NCBI GenBank assembly: GCA_018267385.1
Contig: JAFDYN010000019.1
Location: 1-64,000 of the forward strand
Direction of reading: 5' to 3'
Length of the DNA: 64,000 bases
Source: Bacteroidota bacterium
GTDB taxonomy: Bacteria > Bacteroidota > Bacteroidia > Chitinophagales > LD1
In this document: positions 50,701 through 59,253 of the stretch, in pieces
Layout: each line of letters opens with the position of its first letter
Numbering within the stretch: position 1 is the first letter of the stretch
The notes under the pieces: model-generated
Databases searched by the model: none
What the model saw: only the letters and a program-made list of their open reading frames with translations
What the model was told of the DNA's origin: nothing
Position numbers and translations under genes: made by a program

Positions 50701-52140
50701 ATGAAGGAGAAATCGGCATCACAAGTTTGGAACGCATGTCTGGAAATCATAAAGGACAATGTAAGCCAACAAAGCTTTAAAACGTGGTTCGAGCCGATAC
50801 GACCAGTAGAGATCAGAGAGAACGTGCTCACTATTCAGGTGCCATCACAATTCTTTTACGAGTGGCTCGAGGAACATTACGTCTCATTGTTGCGCAAAAC
50901 GATCAAACGCGAGTTGGGCAACGATGCACGCCTTGAGTATAGAATTGTAGTGGAGAATAGCAGCAGCAGTGCTCGTCCGTCTACGGTAGATTACCCGAAC
51001 TACAACACTGGACACAATGAAAACCCCGAGTCAAGTTTTCCATTGTTCCTGCAAGGTTCTTCTATCAAGAACCCTTTCATCATTCCCGGTCTCAAGAAGA
51101 TCAACATCGACTCGCAGCTCAATCCAAACCTCAACTTCGACTCATATGTCGAGGGTGACTGCAACCGTCTCGCACGCTCTGCCGGTTTCGCCGTAGCGCA
51201 GAAGCCCGGCGGCACAGCCTTCAACCCGCTCGTGCTATACGGTGGTGTAGGCCTCGGCAAGACACACCTCGCACAGAGCATCGGCAATGAGGTCAAGCAA
51301 AACTTCCCAAACAAGACCGTACTCTACGTATCGTCTGAGAAGTTTACCAACCAGTTCTTTGACGCGGTCAAGAATAACTCGGTAAACGACTTCGTACACT
51401 TCTACCAGCTCATAGATGTGCTGATCGTGGATGATATCCAGTTCTTCTCCAATAAGGAAAAGACACAGGACATCTTCTTCCATATCTTCAACCATCTCCA
51501 CCAGAGTGGCAAGCAGCTCGTGCTCACTACAGACCGCCCGCCGCGTGATCTGGAGGGCATAGAGGAGCGCCTTCTCAGCCGCTTCAAGTGGGGCCTCAGC
51601 GCAGACCTGCAGGTGCCGGATTTTGAGACCCGTATCGCCATCCTCGAGAAGAAGATGTATGCAGACGGTATCGAGCTCCCGCGCGAGGTAGTAGAGTTCG
51701 TAGCGTATAACATCAATACCAATATCCGCGAGCTGGAGGCAGCGCTCATATCGCTCCTCGCACAGGCCTCGCTGAATAAGAAAGACGTAGATCTCGACCT
51801 GGCCAAGAAGATCATCAAGAACTTCGTGAAGTCTATCAGTCGCGAGGTGTCTATAGACTACATCCAGAAGACCGTCTGCGACTACTACAATGTACCGATG
51901 GACCACCTCAAGGAGAAGACCCGCAAGCGCATGATCGTGCAGGCGCGCCAGCTCTCCATGTTCCTCGCCAAGAACTACACGAAGAACTCCCTCAAGGTCA
52001 TCGGCAAGCACTTTGGCGGCAGGGACCACTCCACAGTGATCCACTCCTGCCAGGCCGTGCAAAACCTGATCGACACAGACCAGGAATTCCGCGAGCAGGT
52101 ATCAGAGATCCAGAAGAAGATCCAGATGAGCATCTCCTAG
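50701..52140 (+). CDS. dnaA: Chromosomal replication initiator protein DnaA
   Basis: 479 residues. Domain I at the start (SQVWNACLEIIKDNVSQQSF, KTWFEPIRPVEI), a short linker with SSSSARPSTVDYPN, then domain III with Walker A GGVGLGKTH (residues 181-189), Walker B LIVDDIQFFSNKEKTQDIFF (from about 241), sensor I LTTDRPPRDL and arginine-finger region RLLSRFKWGL. Domain IV has YYNVPMDHLKEKTRKRMIVQ and the DNA-binding signature GGRDHSTVIHSCQ (about residues 439-451). All essential motifs are present. It melts oriC to start replication. Monocistronic, with a terminator at 52190-52222. Confidence 0.97.
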   Translation: MKEKSASQVWNACLEIIKDNVSQQSFKTWFEPIRPVEIRENVLTIQVPSQFFYEWLEEHYVSLLRKTIKRELGNDARLEYRIVVENSSSSARPSTVDYPNYNTGHNENPESSFPLFLQGSSIKNPFIIPGLKKINIDSQLNPNLNFDSYVEGDCNRLARSAGFAVAQKPGGTAFNPLVLYGGVGLGKTHLAQSIGNEVKQNFPNKTVLYVSSEKFTNQFFDAVKNNSVNDFVHFYQLIDVLIVDDIQFFSNKEKTQDIFFHIFNHLHQSGKQLVLTTDRPPRDLEGIEERLLSRFKWGLSADLQVPDFETRIAILEKKMYADGIELPREVVEFVAYNINTNIRELEAALISLLAQASLNKKDVDLDLAKKIIKNFVKSISREVSIDYIQKTVCDYYNVPMDHLKEKTRKRMIVQARQLSMFLAKNYTKNSLKVIGKHFGGRDHSTVIHSCQAVQNLIDTDQEFREQVSEIQKKIQMSIS

Positions 52141-52151
52141 GCCCCTCCCGG

Positions 52152-52169
52152 CCTCCCCAAAAGGGGAGG
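52152..52169. repeat. Small hairpin after dnaA
   Basis: CCTCCCC (52152-52158), AAAA, GGGGAGG (52163-52169): perfect 7-bp stem, 12 bases after the dnaA stop. Similar C/G-rich hairpins (TCTCCCTTCTGGGAGA near 34508; CCCTTCGGGGAGGG near 22889) occur elsewhere in the window. Confidence 0.6.
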
Positions 52170-52189
52170 AGACCACACGATAACTTTCA

Positions 52190-52222
52190 AAGCCTCGTCA
52201 CGCAAGTGCCGGGGCTTTTTTG
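52190..52222 (+). terminator. Terminator of dnaA
   Basis: AAGCCTCG (52190-52197) pairs with CGGGGCTT (52210-52217) using one G-U pair, 12-base loop, followed by a T run. Confidence 0.75.
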
Positions 52223-52302
52223 TGCGCCGTAGCAGGGGAGGGGAGCGCAATATCGTAGCACCATAGCAGATTTAGAATCTGATTCCCTACTTTTGCCTGC
52301 CG

Positions 52303-53568
52303 ATGGTACTCATCAAGATATTTCTCCAGAGCCTGCGTCTCTCTATAGAGGAGCTCCTCTCTGCGCGGCTGCGCTCCTTTCTCTCGCTCACGGGTATCAT
52401 GATCGGTATCCTCTGTATCATCTCCGTCTTCACTGCTACCAACTCCCTCGAGAAGAACATCAAGGACAGCTTTGATACCTTTGGCGGCGATATACTCTAC
52501 GTGCAGAAGTGGCCCCTTATCTTCACAGAGGACTACCCCTGGTGGCGCTTCTTCAACCGGCCCCACGTGAGCCAGGACGATCTGCGCCAGGCCAAGGAGC
52601 GCCTTAAACTAGCCGACGCCGTCGCCCTCGTCTCCTTCAACGGTGGCAAGACCGCCCACTACGGTGATGAAAGCATCGAGAAGGTCACCCTCACCGGCGC
52701 TACCTATGAGTATGATCACATCAAGGACCTCGAGTTCTCGCAGGGGCGCTACTTTACGCAGAATGAAGCCGACAACCCCACCTATGTCTGCATCCTCGGC
52801 TCGAGCGTGGCAGAGGCGCTCTTTGGCGGGCGCGAGAATGTAGAGGGAGAGTACATCCGCCTGGATGGCATCAAGCTCAAGGTCATAGGTGTATTCAAGA
52901 AGGAGGGCGACAACCTGATAGGCTGGACACTCGACAATATGGTCATGGTGCCCTACCCCGTCCTTAGTACCTTTGTAGACATGAGCAGCCCCGGCGGCGA
53001 GGACCCCCTCATGGCCGTGCGCCCGCTGCCCGGCGTATCTGTAGACGAGCTCACCTACGAGGTCAAAGGCGTCATGCGCTCCATACGCCGCCTCTCACCT
53101 ACCCAGGAGGACAACTTCGCCATCAACCAGATGAGCATGATCACTGACAAGATCTCCTCCCTCTTTGTCTTTGTCAACTTTGCAGGCTTTTTCATAGGCA
53201 TGTTCTCCATACTCGTGGGGGGCTTTGGCATCGCCAATATCATGTTTGTATCCGTCAAGGAGCGCACCAATATCATCGGCATCAAGAAGGCCCTCGGCGC
53301 GCGGCAGATCTATATCCTGTTAGAGTTTCTGCTCGAGGCCGTGCTGCTCTGCGTGATAGGTGGGCTCCTGGGCCTCGTGCTGGTCTACGGCCTGGCCTCC
53401 CTGGCCAACTACGCGCTAAAGGCCAATAGCTCCACCTTCGTCTTCTACCTCACCACCCGCAACGTGATGATAGGCCTCTCTATCTCTGTCGTGATCGGCA
53501 TCATAGCGGGCTTCATCCCTGCCTGGCAGGCCAGCCGCATGCGCCCGGTAGATGCTATCAGGAGCTAG
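52303..53568 (+). CDS. MacB-like ABC transporter permease
   Basis: 421 residues. First transmembrane helix after an amphipathic start (LRSFLSLTGIMIGILCIISV), then a periplasmic MacB_PCD domain (residues ~45-285; GGDILYVQKWPL, FSQGRYFTQNEADNPTYVCI, LFGGRENVEGEYIRLDGIKL), then three helices of the FtsX core: LFVFVNFAGFFIGMFSILVG, GGFGIANIMFVSVKERTNII with the coupling GIKKALGARQ, LLLEAVLLCVIGGLLGLVLV-like, and VMIGLSISVVIGIIAGFIPA. Ends in ASRMRPVDAIRS, a family hallmark. It would need a separate ATPase, absent nearby, and an adaptor such as that at 30976-32325. Confidence 0.9.
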   Translation: MVLIKIFLQSLRLSIEELLSARLRSFLSLTGIMIGILCIISVFTATNSLEKNIKDSFDTFGGDILYVQKWPLIFTEDYPWWRFFNRPHVSQDDLRQAKERLKLADAVALVSFNGGKTAHYGDESIEKVTLTGATYEYDHIKDLEFSQGRYFTQNEADNPTYVCILGSSVAEALFGGRENVEGEYIRLDGIKLKVIGVFKKEGDNLIGWTLDNMVMVPYPVLSTFVDMSSPGGEDPLMAVRPLPGVSVDELTYEVKGVMRSIRRLSPTQEDNFAINQMSMITDKISSLFVFVNFAGFFIGMFSILVGGFGIANIMFVSVKERTNIIGIKKALGARQIYILLEFLLEAVLLCVIGGLLGLVLVYGLASLANYALKANSSTFVFYLTTRNVMIGLSISVVIGIIAGFIPAWQASRMRPVDAIRS

Positions 53569-53633
53569 GCACTCCCGCATAGCAGAGCGGCACAGCTATC
53601 TGCCGTGCCGCCCATCACCTATATGGATGTCTG

Positions 53634-54530
53634 CTAATGACAGGTATGGCTCGTCTCCCAGGTGTCTACGTTATTGATAGCGGTCTCTACTGTGGCAGAG
53701 GCGGTGTACTGTGAGAACTGGGTCAGCTGGCCCAGGCGGGAGAGCCAGTTCTCTACCGTGGTGGCATCTGCGGTCACGCTGGCCGGCACGGTGATCTTGG
53801 GCCCGTAAACTTTCAGCGCGGCTATGAGCAGGAGGGCTTTCTTGCTATCACAGTCAGGGGTGTAGTACATGCTCACAGCGTCAGACTTGGTATAGGTATA
53901 GCCGCCTACGGTCACATTGGCGTCGCCGTTTGGCCATGCGGCCTCGCCGCTGTAGAGCAGCTGTACGGGCATCATGCAGGTGTCTGAGGTGCAGGTAGCG
54001 CGGCAGTAGCTCAGGTAGTAGGCGCTGGAGCAGGAGGCCCCGTAGTGTATGCTGCCCGCCCAGGCTGTCTGGCTGCTGCACCAGTTGGTGCGCACAGTAG
54101 CCTCGGCCATCACGCTAAAGCAGCTGCCTAGCGCCGCCAGCGGGATGGTATAGGTATAGCTGGTCACGGTGCCTGTCAGGTGCGTGCCATAGGGGAACTG
54201 GCTCACCACAGGCTGCCCATAGCGCACGGGCAGCAGGGCCAGGTCGCCTACATAGAGGCGCAGGTCCTCCAGGCGGTAGCCGCCGGTGGCTGTGTAGGTC
54301 ACGTAGAGGTTGGTGGCGTCATTGCTCACGGTCACGCTGCCGGCGGTCTGGCGCTGGGTGGTGCGCAGGGTAGCCACTACGGGTGTGCCGCAGGGTGTGG
54401 GGGTGGTGCACTTCAGCGCGCCGGTATTCTGCTGCTGCAGGGCATCGGGGGTGGAGATGGTCTCTTTGCGGCAGGAGACGGCGGTCAGCGCGAGGGCTGC
54501 CAGGAGCACAAGGGTCACAGTTGGTTTCAT
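53634..54530 (-). CDS. Hypothetical lipoprotein
   Basis: 298 residues. Signal MKPTVTLVLLAALALTAVSC ends in a lipobox (AVSC). A short Gln-rich linker (DALQQQNTGALKC) leads to a beta-rich region: VTVSNDATNLYVTYTATGGY, RLEDLRLYVGDLALLPVRYG and YTIPLAALGSCFSVMAEATV, then a cysteine-rich part (YYLSYCRATCTSDTCMMP). Ten or more cysteines suggest disulfides. The C-terminus (VENWLSRLGQLTQFSQYTAS) is helical. Family unrecognised. GC-rich compared with the HNH island next to it. Divergent from the HNH gene. Confidence 0.65.
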   Translation of the reverse strand: MKPTVTLVLLAALALTAVSCRKETISTPDALQQQNTGALKCTTPTPCGTPVVATLRTTQRQTAGSVTVSNDATNLYVTYTATGGYRLEDLRLYVGDLALLPVRYGQPVVSQFPYGTHLTGTVTSYTYTIPLAALGSCFSVMAEATVRTNWCSSQTAWAGSIHYGASCSSAYYLSYCRATCTSDTCMMPVQLLYSGEAAWPNGDANVTVGGYTYTKSDAVSMYYTPDCDSKKALLLIAALKVYGPKITVPASVTADATTVENWLSRLGQLTQFSQYTASATVETAINNVDTWETSHTCH

Positions 54531-54660
54531 GATGTATGGTTTATGTAATGCGAAGGTCGCGCTGCGGCGCGGCTCCGGAGGCGACCTGCGTCGTGTGCGG
54601 CTATGACTTTGGTCAGGTGGCCATGTGAAGAGGAACTAAGTAGCGCGCCGGTGGGGGCAG

Positions 54661-54702
54661 GTTCGTAGTCGCCAGCCGCAGGCCTGCCTTCGGACTACGA
54701 AC
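54661..54702. repeat. Palindromic repeat left of the HNH island
   Basis: GTTCGTAGTC (54661-54670) and GACTACGAAC (54693-54702) form a perfect 10-bp stem with loop GCCAGCCGCAGGCCTGCCTT plus CG. The same 42-base element in inverted orientation lies at 56252-56293. Confidence 0.75.
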
Positions 54703-54746
54703 AGCTTTATTTGATCTGAACTGCGGAGCGGGTACATATACGCACA

Positions 54747-54831
54747 CTCGCGGGACGCGAGCGAGGGAGACGGATGGTTCCAGCGAGGACGCTTGAACTT
54801 GCGGGGTACGAATCCTCGTCACAGACGAGGA
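54747..54831. repeat. Two short hairpins between the lipoprotein and HNH gene
   Basis: CTCGCG-GGA-CGCGAG (54747-54761) and TCCTCGTC-ACA-GACGAGGA (54813-54831), both perfect. With the 54661-54702 element they make a 170-base cluster of palindromes without coding signals; a short open frame across it on the minus strand is not a gene. Confidence 0.65.
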
Positions 54832-54896
54832 CTAGAGGAGGGCGCAAATAGGAGAATATCTAATAATTTGTAACTTCATGAGATTAGAATCTAAGT

Positions 54897-55838
54897 ATGA
54901 AGTTTTACATCGGTGTCACCGATAATAAATGGTTTAATTATTTAAGTCAGATCAACCCAGAAGATATAAACTTCTGGCAACCTGGAGGTTCAGTTAGTTT
55001 CAAGGCAGTTGAATCTGGCGCCCCTTTTCTCTTTAAATTAAAAAGTCCATTAAATGCCATTGGTGGCGTAGGCTTCTTTTCCAGTCATTCCTTCTTACCA
55101 TTGACAGTTGCCTGGGATATCTTTCAAAATAGAAATGGAGCTGCGACTTATAATGAGTTTAGCAATTCTATCTTAGCCTATAGAGTCGATAAGAGCAATG
55201 TAAATCCGACGATTGGATGTATTGTTTTGACGAATCCGATATTCTTTAAGAGGGAAGACTGGATTCCTACGCCAAGTAATTGGTCAAATAGTATAGTTCA
55301 AGGCAAATCTTATAATACAGAGGAGCTAATTGGGAATGAAATATGGAAAAGATTGGAGTTATTGCTCCAAAAATATTTACCCGCTACTATACAAGAGCCA
55401 TCCATTATTGGATCGCTATTAGAAGAACCATCTCCGAGATATGGCAAGTCTGTTCTAACAAAAGTAAGGGTAGGGCAAGGCGCATTTAGAGTATTAGTAA
55501 CTGACACTTATTCTAAGCGCTGTTCGATTACAGGTGAAAAGACCTTACCAGTTTTAGAGGCTGCTCATATTCAACCATATTCTGACTTAGGGCCTCATGA
55601 AATTTCAAACGGTATTCTTCTTAGATCGGATATTCACAAACTCTTTGACAATGGATATGTTACTATCACCAAAGATTTTAAAGTAGAAGTCAGCTCAAGA
55701 ATAAAAGAGGAATTTCAAAATGGAAGGGAATATTATCAATATCACGGCAAAGAATTAATGATACTTCCTCAAGAAGAAAAGCATCGTCCCAATAGTCTCT
55801 ATATTGATTGGCATAACAATAATATATATAAAGGTTAA
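54897..55838 (+). CDS. HNH restriction-type endonuclease (COG3440-like)
   Basis: 313 residues, AT-rich. N-terminal ~140 residues: FYIGVTDNKWFNYLSQINPE, INFWQPGGSVSFKAVESGAP, FLFKLKSPLNAIGGVGFFSS and a LAYRVDKSN...IGCIVLTNPIFF segment, a pattern I associate with the predicted-restriction-enzyme group and perhaps a PUA/EVE-like reader domain (inference). The C-terminal nuclease has RCSITGEKTLPVLEAAHIQP and SNGILLRSDIHKLFDNGYVT, giving H224, N238 and H247 of an HNH motif. Such fusions are candidates for modification-dependent DNA restriction. No methyltransferase gene is nearby, which fits that idea. The gene lies in a low-GC island between inverted palindromes. Confidence 0.85.
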   Translation: MKFYIGVTDNKWFNYLSQINPEDINFWQPGGSVSFKAVESGAPFLFKLKSPLNAIGGVGFFSSHSFLPLTVAWDIFQNRNGAATYNEFSNSILAYRVDKSNVNPTIGCIVLTNPIFFKREDWIPTPSNWSNSIVQGKSYNTEELIGNEIWKRLELLLQKYLPATIQEPSIIGSLLEEPSPRYGKSVLTKVRVGQGAFRVLVTDTYSKRCSITGEKTLPVLEAAHIQPYSDLGPHEISNGILLRSDIHKLFDNGYVTITKDFKVEVSSRIKEEFQNGREYYQYHGKELMILPQEEKHRPNSLYIDWHNNNIYKG

Positions 55839-55908
55839 GGACCTCTGGAACCAAGACAATTACATTGATATTTCTTTAAATTAACAGGGTGGTCTTGATT
55901 ACCTTAAT

Positions 55909-56184
55909 TCAAATTGTTGTTTCAAAACTAGGATTCCAGTTGTTTAGCGTCCCCATTGGTGTATTATGGAGGCCATTTAAGCCGTAAACAGCGAAAGATG
56001 TATCATCATCAATTATGCTTTCATCATACCTGAAAGTATTATCTGGCAAAACTCTTACATATTGATTTCTTATTTTAGGATTGATTGGAGCCACAATCCA
56101 TTCAAACTCCAAATTACTTGGTGTTTCTAATTTCCCCTCTTGTTTGAGTCTTTGAAGGGTTAGTTCAGCTTTTTCCTTTTTCAT
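55909..56184 (-). CDS. Hypothetical 91-residue protein in the HNH island
   Basis: Reads MKKEKAELTLQRLKQEGKLE from ATG 56184, then LEFEWIVAPINPKIRNQYVR, TFRYDESIIDDDTSFAVYGL and a C-terminal NNWNPSFETTI. A charged helix followed by strands; no signal peptide. The open frame continues ten codons upstream (MLFLNVNFVP) but this ATG fits better. AT-rich like the HNH gene and convergent with it (71-base gap). Family unrecognised; could be a companion of the endonuclease or simply another islander. Confidence 0.5.
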   Translation of the reverse strand: MKKEKAELTLQRLKQEGKLETPSNLEFEWIVAPINPKIRNQYVRVLPDNTFRYDESIIDDDTSFAVYGLNGLHNTPMGTLNNWNPSFETTI

Positions 56185-56251
56185 TGGTACAAAATTTACA
56201 TTCAAAAATAGCACTAATCCTCTATACTTGTATGTAAATATTCACACGCTG

Positions 56252-56293
56252 GTCGTAGTCCGAAGGTAGGCCTGAGGGATAGCGACTACGAAC
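56252..56293. repeat. Palindromic repeat right of the HNH island
   Basis: TCGTAGTC (56253-56260) and GACTACGA (56284-56291). Reverse-complemented it reads GTTCGTAGTCGC, a variable 8-base centre, then AGGCCTACCTTCGGACTACG, matching the copy at 54661-54702 at most positions with one indel. The two copies face each other around the HNH gene and the 91-residue gene. Confidence 0.75.
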
Positions 56294-56421
56294 ATTCAAC
56301 TATGCTCTGGCGGGCTTCTCCGGACCTCGTAGCCTGCACTCGTCTGCCTTGCCACGTTTGCCCTTCCTGCATCGCCTCTCTCGCACGCTGGTATGCCGGC
56401 GGCACCGTTTCTATCCATGTT

Positions 56422-57963
56422 TTAGAAGTGCATCGTACTACCCTTACCTGTCTTCTTCGCAAAGCGCACATCACCTTTATAATAGCGTTTGGTGTAGGGA
56501 ATGGTGACCTTCACGGCGGCGTGGACCTCTGCGTCATAGATGTATTTTTTGGCAAAGAAGGCCAGCATGTCCTGCGTACCTATGACCAGCGGCCCTGCGC
56601 GGAGGGTCATGCCCAGGCCTACATTGCCATAGACGTCTACGGACAGTGGCACGTAGGCGCCGAACCATTTATTCTCATACTTGCCCGTTGCGGTGAAGGT
56701 AGAGACCTGGTGGACCATATTCCCATTGGGCGACATCTGGGGTGAGATCACGGCGGAGCCCATCATACCGAGGCCATGCCAGATATTGTAGTCTATGAAG
56801 ACATTGAAGCGCGTGGGCAGCCACATGGTGAAGTAGCCCTTATTGTCTTGCAGCACGCGAAACCGTGAGCGGATCGTGTCGTCTACACTCTGCACACCAT
56901 TAGGAAACTGCGCCCCTGTGAGGTCCCAGTTCTGTATATCAGCGCTGAAGTTGCCACTGTACTCGCCGCGCTTGAGGCGTACAGCGCCGAAGTCTATGAT
57001 AGAAGCACCCACCGCGAGCTTATACGGCTTGGGCACAAATCCATACCAGGAGCCGCCGCAGTTCATCTCTTCGCCGCGGTCGTCTTTGTCAGGGCGCAGT
57101 TCATATATCACGCCGAGGTCGGTGGCTACAGTGGGGCGGGCGTATTTGTAGCTCAGCACATCCTTTGAGTATGATGGTAACGCCGATGTGATGGCTGATG
57201 CGGAATATTGATTGGAGGTGACGAGGCCCTCAGAGTAGGCGTAGGCGATATTGGTGCGGTTGATGCTGAGATTATTGACCTCGGGCCATTTGTAGTTGAT
57301 ATTGCTGGCATAGACATAGCCACCTACGAGTGGCTGGATCAGTTTCAGCGTACCACCCACCTTGATCACGGAGCCATTGCGGTCATAGACCAAGCGGGAG
57401 TAGGTGATACCGTAGTCATTCCACGCGAGTGTGCGAAAGCCCATGCGCTGTGCGCTGAGGCTCTGGCCTATGAAGTGCGTGACTGCATTGGCATCATTGC
57501 CCATACCGTAGAAGGCAGACCGGGCCAGCACTTCGCTCACGTTGTCACCATTAAAAATGAAATTGCTGTGATAGCTAAAGGCGATAGCATTCTTGTTTGG
57601 TTTCTTTTTCTTGCCAAAGGATACCATGAAGGATAGCGGCCCGGTGAGCTGATAGCCGGCATAGGCGTTTTTGTTGTTGCCATTGACGCGCTCATGCAGG
57701 TACCGGCTCTGAAAGTCCGGGTCACTGGCCAGCGAGGGGTGCATGAGCACACGACGGTCGAGGCCGATGTAGTTGTTATTGACCGCTGCGGAGATGCCGG
57801 CCAGATTGATGTCAGCCTGGTAGGGGCTATTGGCTATGGCAGGGTTGAAAGTGACCGTGGAGATACCCCCGTAGGCGCTACCCTCCATGCCCGTAAGGAA
57901 CTGCGCGTGCGAGGCGAAGGCGCTGCATAAGAGCAGGGCTGAGAGATGCAGTCGATGCTTCAT
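56422..57963 (-). CDS. DUF5723 outer-membrane protein
   Basis: 513 residues. Signal peptide MKHRLHLSALLLCSAFASHA, then TGMEGSAYGGISTVTFNPAI and ANSPYQADINLAGISAAVNN, the start typical of DUF5723 proteins. The rest is beta-strand rich (YAGYQLTGPLSFMVSFGKKK; GITYSRLVYDRNGSVIKVGG; NVGLGMTLRAGPLVIGTQDM; AVKVTIPYTKRYYKGDVRF), consistent with a porin-like barrel of the outer membrane (PorV/FadL-like overall layout). The C-terminus KKTGKGSTMHF ends in Phe. Role unknown. Single gene, divergent from the gene at 58368. Confidence 0.82.
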   Translation of the reverse strand: MKHRLHLSALLLCSAFASHAQFLTGMEGSAYGGISTVTFNPAIANSPYQADINLAGISAAVNNNYIGLDRRVLMHPSLASDPDFQSRYLHERVNGNNKNAYAGYQLTGPLSFMVSFGKKKKPNKNAIAFSYHSNFIFNGDNVSEVLARSAFYGMGNDANAVTHFIGQSLSAQRMGFRTLAWNDYGITYSRLVYDRNGSVIKVGGTLKLIQPLVGGYVYASNINYKWPEVNNLSINRTNIAYAYSEGLVTSNQYSASAITSALPSYSKDVLSYKYARPTVATDLGVIYELRPDKDDRGEEMNCGGSWYGFVPKPYKLAVGASIIDFGAVRLKRGEYSGNFSADIQNWDLTGAQFPNGVQSVDDTIRSRFRVLQDNKGYFTMWLPTRFNVFIDYNIWHGLGMMGSAVISPQMSPNGNMVHQVSTFTATGKYENKWFGAYVPLSVDVYGNVGLGMTLRAGPLVIGTQDMLAFFAKKYIYDAEVHAAVKVTIPYTKRYYKGDVRFAKKTGKGSTMHF

Positions 57964-58183
57964 ACATAATCCTTTTGAGTGAGATAAAGGTTGAATTATG
58001 TATCATGGTGTAGTCTGTTTGAGTGAATGTAGCCATCCCCAAAAGCTCCTGAAGGGGATCTAAAAGCAAAGACATCCGGAGATATATTAATACAACGTGA
58101 GAGGTAGTTTTTTTAGTATGGCCGGGTGAGGGCATGGCCGGGGGATTACCCCCAACTGTCCGTAGCTAAAATAAAACAATGCT

Positions 58184-58224
58184 GTCCGTAGATGAAGGCA
58201 GGCCAGTGGCAGGCTTCTACGGAC
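58184..58224. repeat. Palindromic element GTCCGTAGA
   Basis: GTCCGTAGA (58184-58192) and TCTACGGAC (58216-58224), perfect 9-bp stem, with GGCAGGCCAGTGGCAGGC in the loop. A third GTCCGTAG stands at 58158-58165. Same style as the GTTCGTAGTC elements at 54.7 and 56.3 kb. Confidence 0.65.
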
Positions 58225-58280
58225 CTTCCCGCTCAGTGCTGTCCACGGGGCTACAGACACTCATCCGGGCTACATTCCAG

Positions 58281-58308
58281 ATTCAGATCTGCCGCGGCGG
58301 ATCTGAAT
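58281..58308. repeat. Near-perfect 28-base palindrome
   Basis: ATTCAGATC (58281-58289), then T-GCCGCGGC-G, then GATCTGAAT (58300-58308); one mismatched pair only. Located 60 bases before the start codon at 58368. Could be an operator or a cruciform; no T run follows, so it is not a clear terminator. Confidence 0.65.
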
Positions 58309-58367
58309 GACGACATGCGGGAATCACAGGCATAAAACCCTACCTTCGCCTCACAGCAAAAGCCTCC

Positions 58368-58730
58368 ATGCTCACCTACCATCCCGACAATCCACTCAGC
58401 GCTTTCCTGCATCGTACAGGCATCATCACAGATGATAGCCGCATCTGCCGGTTTGCGGCGCGGGTGAGTATCACTACGGCGTCTCACAGTCTGGAGGAGG
58501 CGGAGGTGCCGGTGAGCGCTACGGTGGATGGGAGCAGGGACTTCGGGCGGCTCGGCTTTCTGGAGGCGCGGGTGAATGCGCTGCTGTATCCTACCGACTT
58601 TGATGCGAAGTGGCAGCGGTTCCGCTATGTAGATGATGCCTGCCTGCAGATCACCGGCACCCACCCCAAGAAGATGATCGGCCGCTACACCGTCACCATA
58701 AAGCCTATTCTAAACAGCCAGGCCGAATAG
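58368..58730 (+). CDS. Hypothetical 120-residue protein
   Basis: Reads MLTYHPDNPLSAFLHRTGII to KPILNSQAE. Segments SRICRFAARVSITTASHSLE, VPVSATVDGSRDFGRLGFLE and ARVNALLYPTDFDAKWQRFR suggest a mixed alpha/beta small cytoplasmic protein. No signal peptide or known motif. GC content and codon use resemble the core genes around it, supporting that it is real. Preceded by two palindromes (58184-58308). Family unrecognised. Confidence 0.5.
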   Translation: MLTYHPDNPLSAFLHRTGIITDDSRICRFAARVSITTASHSLEEAEVPVSATVDGSRDFGRLGFLEARVNALLYPTDFDAKWQRFRYVDDACLQITGTHPKKMIGRYTVTIKPILNSQAE

Positions 58731-58909
58731 ACCTACCTGACTCATCAGGCACCATCTCCGCCCGCACCCGCCCATTGCTGACATTCCCCCTTCAGAAAGG
58801 TCGCAGATCCCGTACCCATAGGTCGGAAGGGACAAAGGGGGATTCGACACACGTGCGCTACAGCGCTCTGCTACACCCAATAAACCGCCGTGCCCTACGC
58901 GTCTTTTTA

Positions 58910-59229
58910 GCATTCCTTAGAGTTCTTGGTGCCCTTCGTGTGCAAACCCTTTTTGCGTTTTTGCGTTTTCGCGAGCCATCATGTATTCGGCTGCTCTCTT
59001 CGCGCTCCCACTGTCGCGCGATTGTATCGCGTGACTACTCTGCATAGCGTTTTCAACGCGTCATGTTTTTGCGAGCCATCCTGCATTCCGCTTCTCCTTC
59101 GCGCCTTTGCGTGAAAACATTGCATTCGGCTATTCCTTTACATTCCCTTAAACCCTTTGCGCCTTCGCGAGAAATCTATTCCGCATTCCTTAGAGTTCTT
59201 GTGCCCTCCGTGTGAAAACCCTTTCCGCG
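58910..59229. repeat. Decayed intergenic repeat block with internal duplication
   Basis: GCATTCCTTAGAGTTCTTGG with GTGCCCTTCGTGTGCAAACC CTTTTTGCG (58910-58957) recurs at 59183-59229 with a few changes. Between them are GCGTTTTCGCGAGCCATCAT and GTTTTTGCGAGCCATCCTGC, and GCGCCTTTGCGTGAAAACAT / GCGCCTTCGCGAGAAATC. All belong to the GCGCAAAGACGC family also at 1951-1980 and 60030-60122. The stretch 58731-59253 holds no believable gene. Confidence 0.6.
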
Positions 59230-59253
59230 CTTTTGCGGTACACCCCACCATCA

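Noticed and set aside
54613-54822. 69-codon open frame left of the HNH gene
   Set aside because: Runs through a cluster of hairpins with no start context and low-complexity composition; spurious.
58251-58664. 137-codon minus-strand frame opposite the 58368 gene
   Set aside because: Starts within the flanking frame of the opposite gene; residue composition (His, Arg, Pro rich) is typical of a shadow frame.
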